Below, in pieces: positions 57,886 to 64,000 of a stretch of 64,000 nucleotides of DNA (its first letter is position 1; each line of letters begins with the position of its first letter). A program made the translations under genes and the position numbers. Location: NCBI RefSeq assembly GCF_018860425.1, contig NZ_JAHKPI010000014.1, positions 744,329 through 808,328 of the forward strand. Direction: 5' to 3'. The DNA comes from Marinobacter sp. F3R08. Lineage in GTDB: Bacteria; Pseudomonadota; Gammaproteobacteria; Pseudomonadales; Oleiphilaceae. The notes under the pieces are model-generated. The model searched no databases and had not been told where the DNA came from. It was given only the letters and a program-made list of their open reading frames with translations.

Positions 57886-58341
57886 TTGGTGGTTAAAAAT
57901 CAGGCAGGCGAGTATACATAAATGGGGAATTATTTTCAGGTCTAATCAAAAAGATCCTGTGGGCCGAAATGCCGCTCGACAGGATGTTAGTCAAAATCCT
58001 CTAAAAACCGTGAAAATCGCTGAAGTGACCTGAAAGCTCGACTTGCAGATCGTTTAGCGTGGTAATTAAATTTCCGTTTGATACGAATGCTACGACATTG
58101 GTCGCAGTCTGGTTGTCTGATGGTCCAAAAACGGTCATTCTTCCGTAAGTAACCGTAATAAGTCCGTGTTGGCGGGAGATAGTTAGGTCGTTAATTGAAT
58201 TTGAAGGCCATAATGTAGTAAAAATACTACAAGAAAACGGGTAGGCAGATCCGCGCACTGAACCGGCACGTCGTTCATCCTCAGGCCAAAAGCCCGTGAA
58301 CCGGGGCGATCGGACAGGAAAAGTGTGAAAGCTGTTCTATG

Positions 58342-58377
58342 CTGTGTACAGGTTCTGTGTACTGGGGGCCGGTACAC
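58342..58377. repeat. CTGTGTAC direct repeats upstream of aceE
   Basis: CTGTGTAC occurs at 58342-58349 and 58355-58362 (13 bases apart), and GTACAC in inverted orientation at 58372-58377. They lie about 120-155 bases before the aceE start, a possible regulator-binding cluster. Confidence 0.45.
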
Positions 58378-58497
58378 CTGTCAGGCTGAAAATACCCATA
58401 ACAACACACTGCATTCCATCGCAGCTTATCAACACAGCAACGCGCCCGGCTGCTGATCGTGGCGGCGCTGCACATTTTGATGCCAAGGGGAGGTTTG

Positions 58498-61161
58498 ATG
58501 TACCAGGACGATGATCCCATTGAAACCAGTGAATGGCTGGACGCGCTGGAATCTCTGATCGAGAACGAAGGCGTAGACAGAGCCAAATACATTCTTGAGA
58601 GGCTCTCCGAGCGGGCGAGCCGCGATGGAACCGAGCTTCCTTACTCTATAACGACGCCGTTCCGGAACAGTATTCCGGTTTCCCAGCAGGCACCGATGCC
58701 CGGTGATCTGTTTATGGAGCGCCGTATCCGCTCCCTCATCCGCTGGAACGCCATGGCGATGGTCATGCGGGCCAATCAGCGTCCGGGCGATCTCGGCGGC
58801 CACGTCTCCTCTTTCTCGTCGGCTGCAACGCTTTACGACGTGGGCTTCAACTATTTCTTCCATGGTGGCGATGAGAAGCGAGAGTCGGATCTGATTTACT
58901 TCCAGGGCCATTCGTCGCCCGGTATCTATGCCCGGTCCTTCCTGGAAGGCCGGTTCGACGAGAAGGATCTGGACAAATACCGCGAGGAAGTGGACGGCGA
59001 TGGCCTGTCTTCTTACCCGCACCCCTGGCTGATGCCGGAATACTGGCAGTTCCCGACGGTTTCCATGGGGCTTGGGCCGATTCAGGCAATTTACCAGGCG
59101 CACGTCATGAAGTATCTGGACAGTCGTGAGCTGATCGAGATGGGCGACCGCAAGGTCTGGTGCTTCGTTGGTGACGGTGAGTGTGATGAGCCGGAAACCC
59201 TGGGCTCCATTTCCATGGCTGGCCGGGAAAATCTCAGCAACCTCATCTTCGTGGTTAACTGCAATCTTCAGCGCCTTGATGGTCCGGTCCGTGGCAACGG
59301 CAAGATTATCCAGGAACTGGAAGGTGTCTTCCGGGGAGCTGGCTGGAACGTTCTGAAAGTGATTTGGGGACGCCACTGGGATCCGCTGTTCGAGAAGGAC
59401 AAGGAAGGCAAAATGCAGCACGTTATGGACGAAGTCTGTGACGGCGAGCTGCAGAACTTCAAGAGCAATGGGCCTGCCTACACCCGCAAGCACTTCTTCG
59501 GGCGTTACCCTGAGCTGGCGAAGATGGTTGAGAACCTGTCCGACGAGGACATTAACATGCTGAACCGTGGTGGCCACGATCCGTACAAGATCTACGCGGC
59601 CTTCCATCACGCCGTCAACAACAACAGTGGCAGACCTACCGTCATCCTGGCCCATACCATCAAGGGCTATGGCTTTGGTGAGGCGGGCGAGGCGCAGAAC
59701 ACGGCGCACTCCCTCAAGAAACTGGACATTGAGCAGCTGAAGTCGTTCCGCGACCGCTTTGCAGTGCCGCTCAAGGATGATGAGCTCAAAGACGTTCCCT
59801 ACTACCGGCCAGCGCCGGACAGCCCGGAAATCGTCTACATGAAGAAGCGCCGGCAGGAGCTTGGCGGTTTCTATCCCAAGCGCCGCAAAGATTGCCAGCC
59901 GTTGCAGATTCCCGAGCTGGATATCTTCAAGGCGGTTCTGGACGGCTCTGGCGATCGGAAAATCTCGACCACCATGGCGTTTGTCCGGATCCTGACGGCT
60001 CTGACCAAAGACAAACGCATTGGCAAGCGCGTGGTTCCGATCGTGCCGGACGAGGCCCGTACCTTCGGTATGGAAGGTATGTTCCGTCAGTTGGGCATCT
60101 ACACGGCCGAGGGGCAGAAGTATGTTCCGGAAGACCGCGACCAGATCATGTACTACCGGGAAGACAAAAAGGGCCAGATCCTTGAAGAAGGTATCAACGA
60201 AGACGGCTCCATGGCGGCCTGGATGGCAGCAGCAACGTCATACAGCACCAATAACTTCCCGCTGATCCCGTTTTACATCTTCTACTCCATGTTCGGCTTC
60301 CAGCGGGTGGGCGATCTGGCGTGGGCCTCGGGTGACATTCAGGCACGTGGCTTCCTGATTGGCGGTACTGCCGGTCGGACCACTCTGAACGGCGAAGGCC
60401 TGCAGCACCAGGATGGCCACAGCCATGTTCTGGCCAACACCATTCCGAACTGTAAGGCCTATGATCCGGCCTACGGTTACGAGATGGCCGTGGTGCTCCG
60501 GAAGGGTATGAAAGAGATGTTCGAGGACAATCAGAACGTCTTCTACTACCTCACCATTGAGAACGAGAACTACGAACAGCCCGCCATGCCGAAGGATTGC
60601 GAAGACGGCATTATCAAAGGTATGTACCAGTTCGAGTCTGTTGAAACCAAGGGAAGCAAGAAATCGCCTCGGGTTCAGCTCCTTGGTGCCGGCGCTATCC
60701 TGAACGAGGTGCGTGCAGCGGCCCAGATGCTGAAAGACGACTGGGGTGTTGCTTCTGACGTCTGGAGTGTTACCAGCTTCAATGAGCTTGCCCGTGAAGG
60801 CCAGCACGTAGAGCGCTGGAACCGTTTGCATCCGGATGACAAGCCCAAGAAGGCCTACGTGACCCAATGCCTGGAGAAACAGGCGGGACCGGTTGTGTCC
60901 TCGACAGATTACGTCAAGCTGCACTCCGAGCAGCTCCGGGCGTTCATTCCCAAAACCTATCTGACGCTGGGTACTGATGGCTTCGGCCGTAGTGACACTC
61001 GTGAGAAGCTGCGTAGCTTCTTTGAGGTTGACCGTTACTACGTGACGGTTACGGCGCTGTCAGCCCTGGCTCAGGACGGTGAGGTGAAGAACGATGTCGT
61101 TCTCGAAGCCATGCGCAAGTACGGAATCGATCGCAACAAAACGAACCCGGTGCTGAGCTAA
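58498..61161 (+). CDS. aceE: Pyruvate dehydrogenase E1 component, homodimeric type
   Basis: An 887-residue E1, the single-chain gammaproteobacterial form. The ThDP motif begins GDGECDEPETLGSI and ends in VVNCN; SSPGIYARSFLEGR and NTIPNCKAYDPAYGYEMAVV are characteristic. It decarboxylates pyruvate and passes the acetyl group to lipoyl E2. ATG 58498 has GGGGAGG seven bases upstream; the frame is open back to 58459. aceF starts 11 bases after its stop. No pdhR gene is adjacent. Confidence 0.97.
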   Translation: MYQDDDPIETSEWLDALESLIENEGVDRAKYILERLSERASRDGTELPYSITTPFRNSIPVSQQAPMPGDLFMERRIRSLIRWNAMAMVMRANQRPGDLGGHVSSFSSAATLYDVGFNYFFHGGDEKRESDLIYFQGHSSPGIYARSFLEGRFDEKDLDKYREEVDGDGLSSYPHPWLMPEYWQFPTVSMGLGPIQAIYQAHVMKYLDSRELIEMGDRKVWCFVGDGECDEPETLGSISMAGRENLSNLIFVVNCNLQRLDGPVRGNGKIIQELEGVFRGAGWNVLKVIWGRHWDPLFEKDKEGKMQHVMDEVCDGELQNFKSNGPAYTRKHFFGRYPELAKMVENLSDEDINMLNRGGHDPYKIYAAFHHAVNNNSGRPTVILAHTIKGYGFGEAGEAQNTAHSLKKLDIEQLKSFRDRFAVPLKDDELKDVPYYRPAPDSPEIVYMKKRRQELGGFYPKRRKDCQPLQIPELDIFKAVLDGSGDRKISTTMAFVRILTALTKDKRIGKRVVPIVPDEARTFGMEGMFRQLGIYTAEGQKYVPEDRDQIMYYREDKKGQILEEGINEDGSMAAWMAAATSYSTNNFPLIPFYIFYSMFGFQRVGDLAWASGDIQARGFLIGGTAGRTTLNGEGLQHQDGHSHVLANTIPNCKAYDPAYGYEMAVVLRKGMKEMFEDNQNVFYYLTIENENYEQPAMPKDCEDGIIKGMYQFESVETKGSKKSPRVQLLGAGAILNEVRAAAQMLKDDWGVASDVWSVTSFNELAREGQHVERWNRLHPDDKPKKAYVTQCLEKQAGPVVSSTDYVKLHSEQLRAFIPKTYLTLGTDGFGRSDTREKLRSFFEVDRYYVTVTALSALAQDGEVKNDVVLEAMRKYGIDRNKTNPVLS

Positions 61162-61171
61162 GGAGTCCGCC

Positions 61172-62812
61172 ATGAGTGAACAGGAAATCAAGGTTCCGGA
61201 TCTCGGCGGTGCGGATGAGGTCGAGGTTATCGAAATCACCGTCAGTGCGGGAGAATCCGTTGAAGCAGAAGATCCGATTCTGACGGTTGAGTCAGACAAG
61301 GCCTCGGTTGAGTTGCCATCGCCGGGCGCCGGTAAGATCACCAAGATCACGGTAAAGGTTGGTGACAAGGTCAAGGAAGGCGACGTTGTTGGCATGATGG
61401 AAGTCAGCGCTGATGGCGCTGGCTCGGAAGATGCCGGCAGTGAAGAGCCTGAACAGAAGCAAGAGGCCCCTCAGGAGGCGAAGTCGGAGGAAAGCAAGCC
61501 GGCACCCAAGAAGGCGTCTGGTGGATCCCGCAAGGAGACCGTAAAGGTGCCGGCGCTGGATGGCTTCGATAACGTTCCGGTTATCGAGATCAACGTTGCT
61601 GAGGGCGATACCATTGAGGCAGATGACCCGCTGGTTACGGTGGAGTCTGACAAGGCTACCATGGAGATACCTTCCCCCTATGCGGGTAAGGTGGGCAAGA
61701 TCCTGGTGTCCGAAGGTGACAAGCTGTCCGAAGGCAATGAATTGCTGGAAATGACCGTTCAGGAAGACGGTGGTGATGATGAGGCTTCTGAGGCGCCGGC
61801 ACAGCAAGAAAAACCGCAGCCGAAATCCGAAGAAAAGTCTCAGCAGGCGAGCTCGTCTGTGCCTGAGCCTCAGGGTTCCACCTATGAGCCGCCTGCGCCG
61901 GGCGCCAAGGTTCATGCTGGCCCTGCGGTTCGCAAGCTGGCTCGTGAGCTGGGTGCTGATCTGGCCCGCATCAAGGGCTCTGGCCCCAAGGGTCGGATCA
62001 TCAAGGATGATGTCCATGCCTATGTGAAGAGTCAGCTCAAGCAGGCCCAGCAGGGTGGTGGTGTTGCCACAGGCTCCGGTATTCCGGGTGTCAAATTGCC
62101 AGACTTCAGTCAGTTTGGTGATGTGAAGCGTGAGGCCATGTCGCGGATGATGTTCGCAACGGCCAACAACATGCAGCGCAGCTGGCTGAACGTGCCTCAC
62201 GTAACCCAGTTTGAGGACGCGGACATCACCGATATGGAAGAGTTCCGCAAGGCTCAGAAGGCGGCCGGTGAGAAGAAAGGCGTTAAGATGACGCCGCTGC
62301 CGTTCCTTCTGAAGGCCTGTGCCACGGCGCTGGCCGAGCTGCCTCAGTTCAACGTGTCCCTGGACATGGAGCGCAAGGAGGTGGTTCGCAAGTCCTATAT
62401 TCACATCGGGATAGCGGTAGATACGCCTCACGGGCTGATGGTGCCGGTTATCCGGGATGTGGACAAAAAGGGCTTGTGGGAGCTGGCGGCGGAAAGTGCC
62501 GAGCTGGCCCAGAAGGCGCGTGACAAGCAGCTGAAGCCGGCAGAGATGCAGGGCGCCTGCTTTACCATCACCAGTCTGGGTGGTATTGGCGGCACGGCGT
62601 TTACGCCAATTGTGAATACGCCGGAGGTAGCGATTCTGGGGGTTTCCAAGGCGGCGATGAAGCCGATTTGGGATGGTAAGGAGTTCCAGCCCCGTCTGAT
62701 GTTGCCGTTGTCGCTGTCTTATGATCATCGGGCGGTGAATGGGGCGGATGCTGCCCGGTTCACGACGGTGCTCAGCCAGCTTCTCGGGGATATTCGCTCC
62801 CTTCTGCTGTGA
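61172..62812 (+). CDS. aceF: Pyruvate dehydrogenase E2, dihydrolipoamide acetyltransferase
   Basis: A 546-residue E2 with two lipoyl domains (lipoyl Lys43 in ESDKASVE and Lys161 in ESDKATMEIP), Ala/Pro/Gln/Glu-rich linkers, an E3-binding domain (VHAGPAVRKLARELGADL) and a catalytic domain ending in LSYDHRAVNGADAARF with the active-site His. It moves the acetyl group to CoA and forms the complex core. E. coli has three lipoyl domains; Pseudomonas has two. AAGGAG precedes the ATG. lpdA is not in the window. Confidence 0.97.
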   Translation: MSEQEIKVPDLGGADEVEVIEITVSAGESVEAEDPILTVESDKASVELPSPGAGKITKITVKVGDKVKEGDVVGMMEVSADGAGSEDAGSEEPEQKQEAPQEAKSEESKPAPKKASGGSRKETVKVPALDGFDNVPVIEINVAEGDTIEADDPLVTVESDKATMEIPSPYAGKVGKILVSEGDKLSEGNELLEMTVQEDGGDDEASEAPAQQEKPQPKSEEKSQQASSSVPEPQGSTYEPPAPGAKVHAGPAVRKLARELGADLARIKGSGPKGRIIKDDVHAYVKSQLKQAQQGGGVATGSGIPGVKLPDFSQFGDVKREAMSRMMFATANNMQRSWLNVPHVTQFEDADITDMEEFRKAQKAAGEKKGVKMTPLPFLLKACATALAELPQFNVSLDMERKEVVRKSYIHIGIAVDTPHGLMVPVIRDVDKKGLWELAAESAELAQKARDKQLKPAEMQGACFTITSLGGIGGTAFTPIVNTPEVAILGVSKAAMKPIWDGKEFQPRLMLPLSLSYDHRAVNGADAARFTTVLSQLLGDIRSLLL

Positions 62813-62903
62813 TAACCGCTGTATCCGCTCCCGGCCTTTGAGGCCTGGGGCGGCGAAAGCCATCTCTGTTTTTGCCAACGGCCGGCAATCCGGCCACCCA
62901 AAC

Positions 62904-62930
62904 AAAAACCCCGGCCGAGGCCGGGGTTTC
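62904..62930. terminator. Bidirectional terminator between aceF and the porin gene
   Basis: AAACCCCGGCC and GGCCGGGGTTT flank a very short loop between two converging genes, with A-rich and T-rich ends on either side. Confidence 0.85.
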
Positions 62931-62960
62931 TGCTGAGTTAACTAACTTCTAACGGAAGAA

Positions 62961-64000
62961 TCAGAAGTTGTACTGAGCAGCAAACGCCAAGCTGCTTGCG
63001 TCACCGTCGTCGCCACTCTGGGTTTCGCGCATACCGTACTTGTACTCGACGCCCATCATAACGTTTTTGACCGGTGTCCACTTGTAGTTGGCCATCACAG
63101 CGCTAACAGACTCGGTTGTTGCGCCGCTGATGCTGCCTACAGAGTCAGCAACCGCGTCATCCAGATCGACCTCAACCATACCGTAGCCAATGTTGATGCT
63201 GCGGCCGTTTCCGAGGTTAAAGCCGGCACCAACGCTACCGCCGTAACCGGAGATGGATTCAACATCACCGCTGCCGTCGATGTAGGCACTGGCAGCGCCA
63301 GAGCGGTACAGATAGCTGTTCGCACCATCGCTGTAGCTCAGTGTGCCCTGGATAGTGATCATGTCAGACACGGCCATTTTACCGGCTACGAATGTCGCGA
63401 AGCCAAATGAGCTTTCGTCTGACGAGCCAGTGTCATAGCCCAGCTGCTGAGCAAGTACGGCAGCAGAGTAGGACAGGCCACCAGCGGAATCCTGGATGCG
63501 AGCGGTCAGTGCTGGCATGCCATCTTTCGCAGCGGCGCCGGCGCCATCGATTGAATTCTTCGGCTGCTCAGCTGCCAGGGACAGAGATCCTGTGGTGTAA
63601 CGCAGCTGTGGAACGCGGCTCTGGTAGCCGGCCAGGCCAGGAAGTGAATCGAAGTCAAGAGTAGAAGTATTGCCTACGAAGCTGGTGAAGTTAGACCAGG
63701 TTTGACCTGCGAGAACACCTTTGTACGAGCCGTAAGCGTGGCGCAGACGGATAGTGCCACCGCGGAAGTCACCCTCAACGTTAACCATGACGCCTTCCGG
63801 GGAAGTGGCCCTGACGCCGATTCGGCTCTGGACTGCGTCGGCACCGAAATAACCGGTCGCCTCGTTGTCCTCTGCTGCACCAACGTTGATCGCGTTATAG
63901 TTAAAGGAGCGGGTAGAAGTTGATACGTTTTCGTCAATATCATAACTGGCGTTCAAGCGCGCATAACCATAAACGGCCATGTCGTAATCGCCTGCCGTAA
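62961..64000 (-). CDS. Outer-membrane porin, Gram-negative type (5' partial)
   Basis: A porin whose reading frame runs off the right edge (in-frame residues TAGDYD precede the first internal Met), so the signal peptide and first strands are missing. The part present has alternating beta strands (AVYGYARLNASYDID, GVMVNVEGDFRGG, IRLRHAYGSYKGVLAGQTWS) and ends FAAQYNF with the terminal Phe recognised by BAM. The FVGNTSTLDFDSLPG stretch may be part of the constriction loop. It lets small solutes cross the outer membrane; selectivity is unknown. Confidence 0.9.
   Translation of the reverse strand, partial: TAGDYDMAVYGYARLNASYDIDENVSTSTRSFNYNAINVGAAEDNEATGYFGADAVQSRIGVRATSPEGVMVNVEGDFRGGTIRLRHAYGSYKGVLAGQTWSNFTSFVGNTSTLDFDSLPGLAGYQSRVPQLRYTTGSLSLAAEQPKNSIDGAGAAAKDGMPALTARIQDSAGGLSYSAAVLAQQLGYDTGSSDESSFGFATFVAGKMAVSDMITIQGTLSYSDGANSYLYRSGAASAYIDGSGDVESISGYGGSVGAGFNLGNGRSINIGYGMVEVDLDDAVADSVGSISGATTESVSAVMANYKWTPVKNVMMGVEYKYGMRETQSGDDGDASSLAFAAQYNF

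Larger units (their letters stand above)
57836..58497. other. Aminomutase-aceE divergent intergenic region
   Basis: About 660 bases without a supported gene, AT-richer than its flanks in the middle. It holds a palindrome at 57865-57885, a short palindrome TGTAGTA-AAAA-TACTACA at 58214-58231, and a CTGTGTAC direct repeat with a nearby GTACAC (58342-58377). It should contain the promoters of both genes; none could be placed with confidence. A minus-strand frame of 85 codons (58001-58258) is not convincing. Confidence 0.65.

Noticed and set aside
58214..58231. TGTAGTA-AAAA-TACTACA palindrome upstream of aceE
   Set aside because: Seven-base palindromes with short spacers are expected several times in a window of this size, and it matches no known operator.
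58001..58258. An 85-codon minus-strand frame in the aminomutase-aceE gap
   Set aside because: GTG start, no convincing ribosome-binding site, no recognisable protein, in AT-rich non-coding sequence; kept only as a note.

Overview
This window reads as a stretch of conserved chromosome from a marine gammaproteobacterium. The gene order from smpB through pnp is close to that of Pseudomonas. The wax-ester synthase-type acyltransferase and the overall protein style point to Marinobacter or a close relative; this assignment is an inference from gene content and was not searched. Almost all of it is coding. I see no prophage, insertion sequence, CRISPR array or rRNA operon.

Layout. 1-7.5 kb is a loose set of accessory genes: an unrecognised protein cut by the left edge, a catabolic-type acetolactate synthase, a lipoprotein, a CheV-like coupling protein, a short-chain dehydrogenase, an ExoD-family membrane protein and an orphan solute-binding protein. 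7.5-10 kb is a minus-strand group in which a WS/DGAT acyltransferase lies between tmRNA (ssrA) and smpB. 10-15.3 kb holds a sodium symporter, ratA-rnfH, bamE, fur and recN, the last behind two LexA boxes. 15.4-25.4 kb is grpE-dnaK-dnaJ, behind a sigma-32 promoter, then dapB, carAB and greA. 25.4-40.8 kb is yhbY (divergent), ftsH-folP-glmM-tpiA-secG-tRNA-Leu and rimP-nusA-infB-rbfA-truB-rpsO-pnp, i.e. the translation and RNA-decay operon. 40.8-44.1 kb carries three minus-strand envelope genes (hydrolase lipoprotein, DUF4105, DUF3015). 44.3-49.3 kb is a complete branched-chain amino-acid ABC transporter in the order livK-H-M-G-F. 49.4-52.7 kb holds a TPR membrane protein, a MarR regulator and a cytochrome c next to a sorbosone-type dehydrogenase. 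52.8-56.4 kb is a divergent pair, a Lon-type protease and a CnoX-like chaperedoxin. 56.4-64 kb is a lysine 2,3-aminomutase-family radical SAM enzyme, aceE-aceF of pyruvate dehydrogenase and a porin cut by the right edge.

How it fits together. The centre is housekeeping: protein folding and stress (grpE-dnaK-dnaJ, ftsH, lon, cnoX), translation and transcript control (nusA, infB, rbfA, rimP, truB, rpsO, pnp, greA, ssrA/smpB) and precursor synthesis (dapB, carAB, folP, glmM, tpiA).

The points most worth a second look are regulatory or are departures from the expected order. rlmE is missing between yhbY and ftsH, and the usual initiator tRNA is missing before rimP. There are promoter-leader-terminator arrangements before carA and rimP, a sigma-32-like promoter before cnoX, and a long hairpin before pnp. 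The aminomutase appears to lack both lysine-recognition aspartates. I did not find a convincing new multi-gene system.
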